Below, piece after piece: positions 24,889 through 34,070 of a DNA stretch of 64,000 nt. Every line of letters starts with the position of its first letter. Position 1 is the stretch's first letter. The position numbers and the translations under genes are program-made. Under the pieces are notes generated by a model. The model saw only the letters and a program-made list of their open reading frames with translations, did not search any database and was not told the DNA's origin. Source of the DNA: Nocardioides marmorisolisilvae (GTDB taxonomy: Bacteria > Actinomycetota > Actinomycetes > Propionibacteriales > Nocardioidaceae); the NCBI RefSeq assembly GCF_003725775.1, contig NZ_RJSG01000002.1, positions 124,001 to 188,000 of the forward strand, read 5' to 3'.

Positions 24889-25155
24889 GCGCGCAAGCTG
24901 AGTTTGCTGCGTTACTGCCGGTCTCCGTCGCGGCACTGCTGGGCAACTGGCTGTCGGTCTTTCAAACGACTGCGTTGGAAGTTCGCCGGTGTCAGATGGA
25001 GCAGGGCGCGGCGTAAGGACTCAGCCAGGTCTACGTCGTCAACGACAACAAGCCATCTTGGCGCACCGGGCGTCCAGGATCCGGCCGGTCGTTGAGGAGA
25101 ATGTCATGGCGACGGATCTGAGGTCGACGGCTACCGTGCGAAGGCCGCCCGCTGG

Positions 25156-26136
25156 GTGGCGTGCGCGTTGGCACTAACTCGTACTGCGGGGGCATTCGCG
25201 ATAGCCGCGGGTCCGGCGATCGGCGATAGCGAAGGCTGTGACCTGCCGAATTCCCATCTTGAGGTGTCGGACCTGCCACAAGGGGAGTCGGTCATCGAGT
25301 GTGATGCTGTAGGTCGCGTTCTGTACGACGAAAACGGGAACGGGCTAACCATTCCAGAGCCGGGCGTGACGGTCGGGATGGCTCGAACGACCGAGTATCC
25401 GACCGCCGACGACGACTTCCAGGTCAGCGTCCTGAGCGACGGAACGATCACCTATCCGGAAGCCATCGAGCCGAGGCCCACGGGCTCAGACTCCTCGAAC
25501 ATCCTCGCGGGCAGCGAAGGACCTACGGGCACCGATCGTGGTTGCTCCCAAAAGAGCGCTGCGTGGTACACATCCAAACAGGGTGACCCGTACGAGTGGT
25601 GGGTCGGGGACGGCGCTCAACCCGGCGCTCTGACCCAGGCTCAGGCACACTCCGCTTTTGCAGACATCATGGACAACATCACCGGCAGCACCAATAGCTG
25701 CGGACTCTCGGATCAGGTCAGCGCCGCGCAGACCTACATGGGATACACGACGACCGAAGCGGACATCAACAGTTCTGGGGAATGCACAGCTCGAGACGGC
25801 ACGAGTACGTGGGACGCAGGAAATCTCGACTCTGGCACCGTTGCCGAGACCTGCTGGTGGGCGTCCGGTGGGGACATGAAGGAAGCGGACGTTCGCTTCA
25901 ACACCACAGATTACGACTTCACGACGAGTCCCTCGAGTTCGACCAAGTGCGGAAAATATGACATCGAGTCCGTAGGTACCCACGAAGCCGGACACGCGTT
26001 CGGCCTGGCACACGCGACCGGACCCGATGCTTCGTACACCAACTGGCTCACCATGCACCCAGTCACCTATGAATGCCGGACCTTCGCTCGCAGCCTTGGC
26101 TACGGTGATGTCATGGGGCTGAGGGCTCTCTACTAG
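25156..26136 (+). CDS. Matrixin-like secreted zinc metalloprotease, 5' end probably frameshifted
   Basis: About 326 codons ending in a zinc-binding motif HEAGHAFGLAH near the C-terminus, followed by the Met-turn-like WLTMHPVTY, as in matrixin/astacin-type metzincins. Cysteines are plentiful (CWWASGGDM, KCGKYD, YECRTF). The GTG at 25156 has no ribosome site. A better start, ATG 25106, has GAGGAGA 5 nt upstream but lies in another frame and reaches a stop after 24 codons; joining the frames (one base missing between about 25115 and 25150) would create a good signal peptide with the basic AKAARW stretch ahead of VACALAL. The gene and its neighbour are visibly less GC-rich than flanking DNA, suggesting transfer. 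Confidence 0.66.
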   Translation: MACALALTRTAGAFAIAAGPAIGDSEGCDLPNSHLEVSDLPQGESVIECDAVGRVLYDENGNGLTIPEPGVTVGMARTTEYPTADDDFQVSVLSDGTITYPEAIEPRPTGSDSSNILAGSEGPTGTDRGCSQKSAAWYTSKQGDPYEWWVGDGAQPGALTQAQAHSAFADIMDNITGSTNSCGLSDQVSAAQTYMGYTTTEADINSSGECTARDGTSTWDAGNLDSGTVAETCWWASGGDMKEADVRFNTTDYDFTTSPSSSTKCGKYDIESVGTHEAGHAFGLAHATGPDASYTNWLTMHPVTYECRTFARSLGYGDVMGLRALY

Positions 26137-26145
26137 GAAACGACC

Positions 26146-26541
26146 GTGAGAACTCGATCAGGCATTTCACCTCTTGTCGCATTTGTCGTCGTCAGCACCT
26201 TCTGCCTTTCCGCTTGCGGCGAGACGAACTCCGGGAGCGACGGACATCGCGAGGCTTCCTGCGCCCAGCGGGTGAAGTTCGACAGCCAAGTATTCGTCGC
26301 GCAAGCGGCGGGTCTGGTGAAGAAGGGCCGGGCGATTGGGCGCGCAGTGTCCCTCGGTTGCAGTGATGGAGGACGGACTGCCGGACCGGTCATGGATGCA
26401 TTTGTAGCGACTGGGCTGGATCCCAATCTGGGGCTGCTGGTCGATGACCCGAGCGCCGGGCTCACGTTGTACGTACGTGAAGAGTCATCCCCGGCTGACG
26501 CTCAGACAATCTCGGACTTCATTTCCAAGGTTTCAAATTAG
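26146..26541 (+). CDS. Small lipoprotein, unknown function
   Basis: A 131-aa predicted lipoprotein from GTG 26146: MRTRSGISPLVAFVVVSTF then lipobox LSAC (Cys24). The mature domain contains paired cysteines (ASCAQRVKF and SLGCSDGG) and a D-P-x-x-G-L-L-V-D-D-P segment. No family is recognised. It follows the matrixin-like gene by 9 bp, shares its lower GC content and is likely part of the same imported or atypical unit. Expression with the protease suggests a linked extracellular role, but nothing proves it. Confidence 0.55.
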   Translation: MRTRSGISPLVAFVVVSTFCLSACGETNSGSDGHREASCAQRVKFDSQVFVAQAAGLVKKGRAIGRAVSLGCSDGGRTAGPVMDAFVATGLDPNLGLLVDDPSAGLTLYVREESSPADAQTISDFISKVSN

Positions 26542-26638
26542 GCGGGCACCTCGGGTGATCGTCCTCAGCGAGCGCCGTTTGCCACCTCACGGCTCCCGGA
26601 GAGCAAATCCCACGACGCTCGTGTAGCAAAGCGCCCGA

Positions 26639-27814
26639 TCAGGCCGGGAGAAGGTCGGTCGCGTCGATCGCGAGGACCAGCGCCCCCACCATCGAGGCGC
26701 GGTCGCCGAGCTCGGCGACTAGCACCGGTGTCGTCGACGTACCGGCGAGCACGTGTCGGCGCAGCCCTAGGCGAGCGGACTCCAGAAGCAGTTCGCCGGC
26801 GTGCGACATGTCGCCACCGACGAGGATGACGCCCGGGTCGAGCAGGTTGGTGACGGTGGCCAGGCCCCAGCCCAGGTGCAGGCCGGCGTCCTCGAAGACG
26901 CGCAGCGCCGAGACGTTTCCCTGCTTGGCGGCCTCGATGATCTCGTCCACCCCGGCCTCGGGCATCTGGTCGTGCATCATCGTCAGGGCGGTGCCGCTGG
27001 CGGCGTACGCCTCGAGGCAGCCGCGGCTGCCGCACCGGCACAGCGGGCCCTGGTCGTTCAGGGTCAGGTGGCCGATCTCGCCGGAGGTTCCGGCGGTGCC
27101 ACGGAAGAGCTGGTTGTCGAGGATCAGGCCGGCGCCGACACCGGAGGAGACCTTCACGAACACGACGTTGGCGTGGCCGCGTCCGTGGCCGTGGCGGTGC
27201 TCGGCGAGTGCACCGAGGTTGGCGTCGTTCTCGATGAGCACGTCGACGCCGAACACCCGGGAGGCCTCGTCCCGTGCGTTCACCCCGACCCAACCCGGCT
27301 CGATGGCCGAGCTCATCACGACGCCGTCGGAGAGCGGGGCGGGCAGGCCCATCCCGATGTTGCGGAGCTCGGAACGCTCGGCCCCGGCAGCGGCGAGCAA
27401 CGTGTCGAGCATGTCGCTCGCGGCCTGCAGACCCTCGGCGTACGGGTGACCGGGCTCGAGGGTGCGTCGGTCCTCGCCGAGTACCTCGCCGGACATGTCG
27501 CCGAGTGCGACCGCGACGTGGTTGTGGCCGAAGTCGACGCCCGCGACCAGGCCTGCGCCCCGGGCCAGCCGGACCGTCGTACCGCGTCGCCCGGAGCCCG
27601 CGACGGTGCTCACCACGCCAGCGGCAGCGAGCTCGCGAACGATGGTCGACACGGTGCCGGCGGCCAGTCCGGTCTCCCGCGTGATGTCTGCCTGGGTCGC
27701 CGGTTGGGTACCCCTGTCGAGGAGTACCGCGAGGACCCGTCGCTGGTTCGCGATCCGCAGGGCTGCGGCTGAACCGGGGGCGGTTCGCGCGGCGTCGCCT
27801 GCGTCGGAAGACAT
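26639..27814 (-). CDS. ROK-family transcriptional repressor
   Basis: A 391-aa sugar-responsive regulator. N-terminal winged helix-turn-helix (NQRRVLAVLLDRG, ADITRETGLAAGTVSTIVRE), then the ROK kinase-like domain: GVDFGHNHVAVAL phosphate-loop-type motif, EPGWVGVNA, ENDANLGALAEH, SSGVGAGLIL, GEIGHLTL, and the zinc-binding CRCGSRGCLEAY cysteines. The protein is typical of XylR/NagC-like repressors. The ATG at 27814 is preferred because a promoter (TTGACG, CACAGT) ends 6 nt upstream, fitting a leaderless mRNA; the TTG at 27850 coincides with the -35. It is divergent from a sugar ABC operon that it very probably controls. Confidence 0.87.
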   Translation of the reverse strand: MSSDAGDAARTAPGSAAALRIANQRRVLAVLLDRGTQPATQADITRETGLAAGTVSTIVRELAAAGVVSTVAGSGRRGTTVRLARGAGLVAGVDFGHNHVAVALGDMSGEVLGEDRRTLEPGHPYAEGLQAASDMLDTLLAAAGAERSELRNIGMGLPAPLSDGVVMSSAIEPGWVGVNARDEASRVFGVDVLIENDANLGALAEHRHGHGRGHANVVFVKVSSGVGAGLILDNQLFRGTAGTSGEIGHLTLNDQGPLCRCGSRGCLEAYAASGTALTMMHDQMPEAGVDEIIEAAKQGNVSALRVFEDAGLHLGWGLATVTNLLDPGVILVGGDMSHAGELLLESARLGLRRHVLAGTSTTPVLVAELGDRASMVGALVLAIDATDLLPA

Positions 27815-27820
27815 GGATGA

Positions 27821-27850
27821 ACTGTGCGACAAGGAATGCGTAATCGTCAA
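27821..27850 (-). promoter_or_regulatory. Leaderless promoter of the ROK repressor gene
   Basis: On the minus strand TTGACG (27850-27845), an 18-bp spacer, then CACAGT (27826-27821) and, 6 nt later, the ATG. No purine-rich ribosome site precedes the start. Confidence 0.5.
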
Positions 27851-27890
27851 GAGATACGTGCTAGCAGCGTGTTTGCAGGAAATTTGGACA

Positions 27891-27904
27891 ACTTGCGTTC
27901 AAGT
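27891..27904. promoter_or_regulatory. Candidate ROK operator ACTTG-CGTT-CAAGT
   Basis: A perfect 5-bp inverted repeat with a 4-bp centre, in the middle of the 181-bp divergent region and upstream of a TACCCT hexamer (27914-27919) that could be the -10 of the sugar transporter operon. The position fits a repressor site for the adjacent ROK protein. Confidence 0.4.
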
Positions 27905-27995
27905 CTTGACGACTACCCTGTGACGCAGCACACTCAGAGAAGCCGTACCGGGCTCCCGGCGCCTGCCAAGCCCCCACCCTCCAGGAGGAACCCCC

Positions 27996-29123
27996 GTGAC
28001 ACCACTCATCCGTCGCGTCGCCATCACCGGCGCCGCAGCCGTCATCGCGGTCAGCGCCCTTGCTGGGTGCGGCAGCAGCTCTGACGACAACAAGAAGGAC
28101 AACGGTGGCAGCAGCTCCGGCGTCCAGGTCGGCGTGATCCTGCCGGACACGACCTCCTCGACCCGGTACGAGCTCTACGACAAGCCGCTGCTCCAGAAGG
28201 CATTCGACGACGCCGGCATCAAGGCCGACATCCAGAACGCCCAGGGCGACAAGAACAAGTTCGCCAGCCTCGCGCAGAGCATGATCGGTGAGGGCGTGAA
28301 GGTCCTGATCATCGACTCGATCGACGCCGCGTCCGGCGCCGGTGTCGAGAAGACTGCCAACGACGCAGGTGTGAAGGTCATCGACTACGACCGGGTGAAC
28401 CTGGGCGGCACCGCGCCGTACTACGTCTCCTTCGACAACGAGAAGGTCGGCGAGCTGCAGGCGCAGACGATGGTCGACCAGCTCAACGCCGCGGGCGTCA
28501 AGAACCCGAACATCATCATGATGGACGGCGGCACCGACGTGGACAACAACGCGGTCCTGTTCAAGAAGGGCGCGCACACCGTGCTCGACCCGCTGCAGGC
28601 GGCCGGCAAGCTGAAGATCACCCAGGAGGCCGTGGTCAAGGGCTGGAAGGTCGAGAACGCGGCTCCTGCCTTCCAGCAGGCGCTCACCGCAGCCGGTGGC
28701 AAGGTCGACGGCGTCGTCGCCGCGAACGACGACATCGCCGGTGCTGTCGACGGCGTGCTGAAGGACAAGGGTCTGTCCGGCAAGGTCGTGATCACCGGTC
28801 AGGACGCCGGCATCGCGGGTCTGCAGCGGATCCTCCAGGGCACCCAGGGCATGACCGTCTTCAAGGACGTCAAGCAGGAGGCCGACGCGGCCGCCAAGCT
28901 GGCCATCGCGCTGATCAAGGGTGACGACCCGGCTTCCGCCGGCCTGACCCTGGTGAAGTTCGACGACCCGCAGTCGGCCTCGCACAACCTGCAGGCGCTG
29001 CTGCTGGCCCCGACGGTCATCACCAAGGACAACGTCCAGGACGTGATCGACGCCGGTGCGCTGAAGGCAGCGGACATCTGCAAGGGCATCGAGTCCGTCT
29101 GCACCAAGGCAGGGCTTTCCTGA
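27996..29123 (+). CDS. Sugar ABC transporter substrate-binding lipoprotein (xylose/ribose type)
   Basis: A 375-aa lipoprotein: signal MTPLIRRVAITGAAAVIAVSA with lipobox LAGC (Cys25), a Ser/Gly/Asn linker, then a type-1 periplasmic fold. VGVILPDTTSSTRYE, PLLQKAFDDAGI, NAQGDKNKFASLAQSMI and VIDYDRVNLGG with ITGQDAGIAGLQRIL are characteristic of XylF/ChvE-like binding proteins. AGGAGG lies upstream of GTG 27996. It is the first gene of an operon with an ATPase and a permease and is separated from them by a 42-bp perfect palindrome that may let it be made in excess. The sugar is probably a pentose such as xylose. Confidence 0.9.
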   Translation: MTPLIRRVAITGAAAVIAVSALAGCGSSSDDNKKDNGGSSSGVQVGVILPDTTSSTRYELYDKPLLQKAFDDAGIKADIQNAQGDKNKFASLAQSMIGEGVKVLIIDSIDAASGAGVEKTANDAGVKVIDYDRVNLGGTAPYYVSFDNEKVGELQAQTMVDQLNAAGVKNPNIIMMDGGTDVDNNAVLFKKGAHTVLDPLQAAGKLKITQEAVVKGWKVENAAPAFQQALTAAGGKVDGVVAANDDIAGAVDGVLKDKGLSGKVVITGQDAGIAGLQRILQGTQGMTVFKDVKQEADAAAKLAIALIKGDDPASAGLTLVKFDDPQSASHNLQALLLAPTVITKDNVQDVIDAGALKAADICKGIESVCTKAGLS

Positions 29124-29136
29124 TCCCTGTCCCACG

Positions 29137-29178
29137 CGTGATCATGGCCGGGCAGCATGCTGCCCGGCCATGATCACG
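29137..29178 (+). other. 42-bp perfect palindrome between binding-protein and ATPase genes
   Basis: The left half (29137-29157) and right half (29158-29178) are exact reverse complements, giving a hairpin of about 19 bp with a minimal loop; CTGTC/GACAG outside it can extend the stem after an internal loop. It starts 14 bp after the binding-protein stop. Such intercistronic hairpins commonly protect the upstream message or terminate part of the transcripts, so binding protein exceeds membrane subunits. Confidence 0.85.
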
Positions 29179-29224
29179 GACAGAGCCACTCACCAGCCCG
29201 TTCTCGGGCACGTCAGGAGCGCAG

Positions 29225-30004
29225 ATGACCGACCCGATCCTCGAGGTCCGCAAGCTGAACAAGAGCTTCGGCCCCGTCCACGTCCTCCGCGACGTCGACT
29301 TCAACGTCTATCCGGGTCAGGTCACCGCACTGGTGGGGGACAACGGCGCCGGCAAGTCCACGCTGGTCAAGTGCATCGCCGGTATCAACGGGATCGACAC
29401 CGGTGAGGTGCTCTTCGAGGGCAATCCGGTCCAGCTGACCGACCCGCGCATCGCCACCGGCCTCGGCATCGAGTTCGTCTACCAGGACCTCGCACTGGCC
29501 GACAACCTCGACATCACCCAGAACATGTTCCTCGGCCGGGAGATCCGCAGCTTCGGCTCGTTCCTCTCCGACGGCGAGATGGAGAAGCAGGCCCGGCAAA
29601 CGCTGGAGAGCCTCTCGGTCAAGACGGTCTCCTCGGTACGCCAGTCGGTGGCCAACCTCTCCGGTGGCCAGCGCCAGACCGTCGCGATCGCCAAGGCCGT
29701 GCTGTGGAACTCCAAGGTGGTCTTCCTCGACGAGCCGACCGCCGCGCTCGGAGTGGCCCAGACGCGCCAGGTCCTCGACCTCGTACGCCGGCTGGCCGAC
29801 CAGGGCCGCGGGGTCGTGCTCATCTCGCACAACATGAACGACGTCATGGAGGTCGCCGACCGCGTGGTCGCCCTCTACCTCGGCCGCGTCGCCGCCGAGG
29901 TCATGACCAAGGACTCCAGCACGACCCAGATCGTCGAGCTGATCACTGCCGGCCGCAGCGGGGACGTCGGGCTCGCCGCCGCCACCGCGAACGAGAGCAT
30001 CTAG
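29225..30004 (+). CDS. Sugar ABC transporter ATP-binding protein (single domain)
   Basis: A 259-aa ATPase that energises sugar import at the inner face of the membrane. Walker A GDNGAGKST, Q-loop VYQDLAL, signature LSGGQRQ and Walker B VVFLDEPTAAL are all intact, with the switch His in LISHNM. The MFLGREIR segment is typical of CUT2-type ATPases. E. coli XylG has two ATPase domains in about 500 residues; this protein has one, so two copies probably pair in the transporter. GGAGCGC precedes ATG 29225. The gene lies between the binding-protein hairpin and the permease gene. Confidence 0.92.
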   Translation: MTDPILEVRKLNKSFGPVHVLRDVDFNVYPGQVTALVGDNGAGKSTLVKCIAGINGIDTGEVLFEGNPVQLTDPRIATGLGIEFVYQDLALADNLDITQNMFLGREIRSFGSFLSDGEMEKQARQTLESLSVKTVSSVRQSVANLSGGQRQTVAIAKAVLWNSKVVFLDEPTAALGVAQTRQVLDLVRRLADQGRGVVLISHNMNDVMEVADRVVALYLGRVAAEVMTKDSSTTQIVELITAGRSGDVGLAAATANESI

Positions 30005-30013
30005 GGGGCCGTG

Positions 30014-31447
30014 ATGAGCGATCAGATCGGAAGCACCAACGTCGACGCCGGCACGCTGCCCACCGCGAACCGTGCCAGTGACTTCTCCCTGGACGTCGAG
30101 GAGCGATCCATCAAGGACGCGTTCTCCGACTGGGTCGGCCGACTGCGCACCGGTGAGCCGGGGGCTCTGCCCTCGGTGCTCGGCCTGGTGCTGCTCGGCA
30201 TCATCTTCATGCAGGTCAGCGACCGCTTCCTGTCCAAGAACAACCTCGGCAACCTGCCCGGCCAGGGTGCCTACATCGCGGTCATCGCGCTCGGCCTGGT
30301 GTTCGTGCTGCTGCTGGGTGAGATCGACCTCTCCGCCGGCACCGCGGGCGGCACCTGCGCGGCGATCGCGGCCGTGGGTGTCTTCGGGGGGAATCTGCAC
30401 GACGACCTGCCCTCCGGCCTGTACTGGGGGCTGCTGATCGGCCTGCTCGGCGCGATCGGGCTCTCGATCTGGCTCAAGGCCTGGAGCGCGGGCGCGGTCA
30501 TCCTGATCGGCTTCGTCATCATCGTGGCCGGCCTGACCGACAAGCTCGGCTTCGCCCTGGTCGCCGCGGTCTGCATCGGCACCGCGATCGGCGTCTTCAA
30601 CGGCTACCTGGTCGCCAAGGTCGGCATCCCGAGCTTCGTGGCAACCCTGGCGCTGTTCCTCGCCTGGCAGGGCGTGCTGCAGTTCGCGCTGCAGGGCCAG
30701 CCGGTGAACACCTCGAACTACAACTTCTGGCACAACCTGACCTACGGCAACCTCTCGGTGACGTGGAGCTGGGTCTTCACCATCGTGGTGGTCGGGGGCT
30801 TCGTCGCCGTCACCGCGTTCGAGTCGCTGCGGGCCAGGAAGGCCGAGCTGGCACGCGACGGTCTGTCGCTGGTCCTGCTGCGCGGAAGCGTGATCGCGGT
30901 CGTGGCGATCCTCATCACCGCATGGCTGAGCACGAACCGGAACACGAACACGTTCAAGATCATCGAGGGCATCCCGGTGCCCGCGGCGATCGTGATCGTG
31001 CTGATGATCGCCTGCACGATCGCGCTGACGCGGACCACCTGGGGCCGGCACCTCTACGCCACCGGCGGCAACGCCGAGGCCGCTCGTCGCGCCGGTATCG
31101 ACGTGGTGCACATGAAGGTGACGGCGTTCGCGATCTGCTCGGCGTTCGGCGCGCTCGGCGGCATCATGCTCGCCTCCTCGCAGTCCTCGGCGTCCCTGGA
31201 CCTCGGCTCCGGCAACGTGCTGCTGTTCTCGGTCGCGGCCGCGGTCATCGGCGGTACGTCGTTGTTCGGTGGTCGCGGCAAGCCGCGCGATGCGGTGATC
31301 GGCGCGCTGGTGATCACGATCATCCCGAACGGACTCGGCCTCAAGCCCAGCCTGGGTGCGCAGTGGCAGCAGGTCATCACCGGTGCGGTGCTGCTGGCTG
31401 CCGCCGCGGTCGACGCGGTCTCGCGGAGGCGTGCTGCCCGCAGCTAG
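30014..31447 (+). CDS. Sugar ABC transporter permease (XylH-like)
   Basis: A 477-aa integral membrane protein with about ten or more hydrophobic helices. The CUT2 permease hallmarks are visible: [19 protein letters not shown] (normally GGIDLSVG), [18 protein letters not shown], and [12 protein letters not shown] followed by [11 protein letters not shown]. It has a cytoplasmic N-terminal extension of about 50 residues and is longer than usual ribose permeases but similar to XylH. AGGGGG precedes the ATG at 30014; a GTG at 30011 is nearer and less likely. Its TAG stop overlaps the stop of the convergent fbiC in a shared CTAG. Confidence 0.9.
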   Translation: MSDQIGSTNVDAGTLPTANRASDFSLDVEERSIKDAFSDWVGRLRTGEPGALPSVLGLVLLGIIFMQVSDRFLSKNNLGNLPGQGAYIAVIALGLVFVLLLGEIDLSAGTAGGTCAAIAAVGVFGGNLHDDLPSGLYWGLLIGLLGAIGLSIWLKAWSAGAVILIGFVIIVAGLTDKLGFALVAAVCIGTAIGVFNGYLVAKVGIPSFVATLALFLAWQGVLQFALQGQPVNTSNYNFWHNLTYGNLSVTWSWVFTIVVVGGFVAVTAFESLRARKAELARDGLSLVLLRGSVIAVVAILITAWLSTNRNTNTFKIIEGIPVPAAIVIVLMIACTIALTRTTWGRHLYATGGNAEAARRAGIDVVHMKVTAFAICSAFGALGGIMLASSQSSASLDLGSGNVLLFSVAAAVIGGTSLFGGRGKPRDAVIGALVITIIPNGLGLKPSLGAQWQQVITGAVLLAAAAVDAVSRRRAARS

Positions 31448-33972
31448 CGGGTCGGGGACCCGTACGTCGTGGTGCGCTCGACGACCGGTCGGTTGATGCC
31501 GGCGCCGATCTCGACCAGCTCCTCGACGGTCTTGGCGGAGCCGTGCTCCGAGCCGGCCATCCGGGAGATGGTCTCCTCCATCAGCGTCCCGCCGAGGTCG
31601 TTCGCGCCGGCGTTGAGCATCGCCCGGGTGCCGTCGGTGCCGAGCTTCACCCACGAGGTCTGGATGTTGTCGATCCGGCCGTGCAGCAGGATCCGGGCCA
31701 TCGCGTGCACGGCGAGGTTGTCCCGCAGCGTCGGGCCGGGACGGGCCACGCCTGCCAGGTAGATCGGCGCCGAGTGGTGCACGAACGGCAGCGGCACGAA
31801 CTCGGTGAAGCCACCCGTCTCATCCTGGATGCCCTTGAGCACGTTGAGGTGCCCGACCCAGTGCCTGGGGTTGTCGACGTGGCCGTACATCATCGTCGAG
31901 CTCGACCGGATGCCTACCTTGTGCGCGGTGGTGACGATCTCGACCCAGGTCTTGGTCGGCAGCTTGCCTTTGGTCAGCACCCAGCGGACCTCGTCGTCGA
32001 GGATCTCGGCCGCCGTACCGGGGATGGTGTCCAGGCCGGACTCGCGGGCCTTGATCAGGAAGTCCTCGAACGACAGCCCGGTGCGCGAGGAGCCGTTGAC
32101 GATCTCCATCGGCGAGAACGCGTGCACGTGCATCCCGGGCACGCGCTTCTTCACCGCCGCGGCGATGTCGAAGTACGCCGTACCGGGGAGCTCGGGGTCG
32201 ATGCCGCCCTGCATGCAGACCTCGGTGGCACCGAGGTTCCAGGCCTCCTCGGCCCGGTCGGCGACCTGGTCGAGGGAGAGCGAGTACGCGTCCTCGTCGG
32301 TACGCCGCTGCGCGAACGCGCAGAACCGGCAGCCGACGTAGCAGACGTTGGTGAAGTTGATGTTCCGGTTCACCACGTAGGTGACCTCGTCGCCCTTGAC
32401 CTCCTTGCGCAGGTCGTCGGCCAGGCGGATCACCTGGGCCAGCAGGTCGCCCTCGGCGGTCATCAAGGTCAGCGCGTGCTCGTCGGAGAGGTTGCCCGGG
32501 TCCTTCTCGGCCGCCTTCAGTGCAGCCAACCCCTCGCTGGTTGAGCTTGTCGCCCTTCGAGACGGTTGCTTCGCAACCTCCTCAGGGACCGAGGTGGTGA
32601 TCCCGGCCTTCAGCTCGTCCCAGTCGCCGTACACGTTCTCGAAGTCGCTGCGGCGGTCCTTGGCCCGACCGATGGTGTCGACGTCCAGGTGGAGGTCGAC
32701 GTGGCCGACCGAGGCGAAGCCGCCGTCCGGCTCCTGCCACGGCAGACCGACCGGCCGGACGCCGCCCTTGACCAGGCCGTCGTCATCGGCGAGCGCGGCG
32801 ACGTGGCCGGAGACCCGCGGGTCGATCCAGGGTTCGCCGGCCAGCACGTACTCGGGGTGCGCGGTCAGTCGGGCCTTCAGGGTGAAGCCGGCGCTGGCCG
32901 TGATGTCGCGCAGCCGGTCGAGCGAGGGCCAGGGCCGCTCGGGGTTCACGTGGTCCGGGGTCAGCGGCGAGACGCCGCCCCAGTCGTCCACGCCGGCGCC
33001 GAGGAGGGCCTGGCACTCCTCCAGGTCGACCAGGTTCGGCGGAGCCTGGACCCGGACCTTCGGCCCGAGCACGATCCGGGAGACCGCGATCGCCGCGACG
33101 TACTCGTCGAGGGCCAGGTCGTCGGTGTGCCGCATCGCGGTGTCCGGCTTGGCGCGGAAGTTCTGGATGATGACTTCCTGCACGTTGCCGTACTGCCGGG
33201 CGACCTTGCGCAGCGCGAAGATCGACTCGGCGCGCTCCTCGAGGTCCTCCCCGATCCCGATCAGCAGACCCGTGGTGAACGGGACGCCAAGCCGGCCGGC
33301 GTCCTCGAGCACGCGCAGCCGGACCTCGGGGTCCTTGTCCGGCGAGCCGTAGTGGGCCTCGCCCTTCGTCTCGAAGATCCGTCGGGAGGTGGTCTCGAGC
33401 ATCATCCCCATGGAGGGGGAGACCGGCTTGAGCCGGTTCATCTCCTCCCACGACATCACCCCAGGGTTCAGGTGCGGGAGCAGCCCGGTCTCCTCGAGCA
33501 CCCGGATCGCCATCGCCCGGACGTAGGCGAGCGTCGAGTCGTAGCCCTGCTCGTCCAGCCACTGCCGGGCCTCGGGCCAGCGGTCCTCGGGCCGATCACC
33601 CAGGGTGAACAGTGCCTCGGTGCAGCCGAGCTGGGCGCCCTCGGAGGCGATCGCGAGGATCTCGTCGGGGGAGAGGTACATCGACTCCCCGGACCGGGTC
33701 AGCTGGCCCGGGGTCGCGACGAAGGTGCAGTAGTGGCACTTGTCCCGGCACAGCCGGGTCACCGGGATGAAGACCTTGGGGGAGTAGGTGATGACGCCAG
33801 GGCGGCCGGCGTCCTCCAGGCCCTTGTCCCGGACCCGGGCGGCGACCGCGGTCAGCCGTTCGAGGTCCTCGCCGCGGGCGGTGAGCAGCGCGACGGCCTC
33901 GGCCTGGTCCAGGGCAGCACCACGCTCGGCGCGGGCGAGCGCGCGGCGGACTTGTTGGGGAGTGGCAGTCAT
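31444..33972 (-). CDS. fbiC: FO synthase, fused CofG-CofH type
   Basis: An 842-aa radical-SAM enzyme that makes 7,8-didemethyl-8-hydroxy-5-deazariboflavin (FO), the chromophore of coenzyme F420. The N-terminal CofG half has the cluster motif CRDKCHYC (Cys75, Cys79, Cys82) and [10 protein letters not shown]; the CofH half has CYVGCRFC and [11 protein letters not shown] plus [11 protein letters not shown]. Length and domain order match actinobacterial FbiC. The linker between the halves carries an insertion that contains a copy of the dispersed repeat (32535-32586) and adds the low-complexity stretch [14 protein letters not shown]. It lies just downstream of an F420-type oxidoreductase gene on the same strand. 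Confidence 0.95.
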   Translation of the reverse strand: MTATPQQVRRALARAERGAALDQAEAVALLTARGEDLERLTAVAARVRDKGLEDAGRPGVITYSPKVFIPVTRLCRDKCHYCTFVATPGQLTRSGESMYLSPDEILAIASEGAQLGCTEALFTLGDRPEDRWPEARQWLDEQGYDSTLAYVRAMAIRVLEETGLLPHLNPGVMSWEEMNRLKPVSPSMGMMLETTSRRIFETKGEAHYGSPDKDPEVRLRVLEDAGRLGVPFTTGLLIGIGEDLEERAESIFALRKVARQYGNVQEVIIQNFRAKPDTAMRHTDDLALDEYVAAIAVSRIVLGPKVRVQAPPNLVDLEECQALLGAGVDDWGGVSPLTPDHVNPERPWPSLDRLRDITASAGFTLKARLTAHPEYVLAGEPWIDPRVSGHVAALADDDGLVKGGVRPVGLPWQEPDGGFASVGHVDLHLDVDTIGRAKDRRSDFENVYGDWDELKAGITTSVPEEVAKQPSRRATSSTSEGLAALKAAEKDPGNLSDEHALTLMTAEGDLLAQVIRLADDLRKEVKGDEVTYVVNRNINFTNVCYVGCRFCAFAQRRTDEDAYSLSLDQVADRAEEAWNLGATEVCMQGGIDPELPGTAYFDIAAAVKKRVPGMHVHAFSPMEIVNGSSRTGLSFEDFLIKARESGLDTIPGTAAEILDDEVRWVLTKGKLPTKTWVEIVTTAHKVGIRSSSTMMYGHVDNPRHWVGHLNVLKGIQDETGGFTEFVPLPFVHHSAPIYLAGVARPGPTLRDNLAVHAMARILLHGRIDNIQTSWVKLGTDGTRAMLNAGANDLGGTLMEETISRMAGSEHGSAKTVEELVEIGAGINRPVVERTTTYGSPTR
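32535..32586. repeat. Dispersed repeat copy inside fbiC (with internal hairpin)
   Basis: Begins GCTGGTTGAGCTTGTCG, related to the other copies, then runs into TTCGAGACGGTTGCTTCGC with a GGTTGC/GCAACC hairpin and ends CTCCTCAGG. It is in frame and lies in the linker joining the CofG and CofH halves, where an insertion is tolerated. Confidence 0.7.
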
Positions 33973-34054
33973 CAGGAACAGGCTAACCAGCAGGGGGATC
34001 CTGCGCCGACCAAAGTCATAGAGTGGTCAACGAGAATCCCCCGACAGGTTATTC

Positions 34055-34070
34055 CGTGGGTCAGCCCACG
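34055..34070. terminator. Short hairpin at the end of the oxidoreductase gene
   Basis: CGTGGG and CCCACG form a 6-bp stem with a 4-base loop that includes the stop codon at 34061-34063. It is weak and may simply be coincidental. Confidence 0.3.

Noticed and set aside
24889-25105. Possible small gene between the P450 and the matrixin-like gene
   Set aside because: The open frames here are basic and low-complexity with no ribosome site, motif or codon bias.
29213-31654. 813-codon minus-strand open frame opposite the sugar ABC transporter
   Set aside because: No domain is visible, while the other strand encodes intact Walker and permease motifs.
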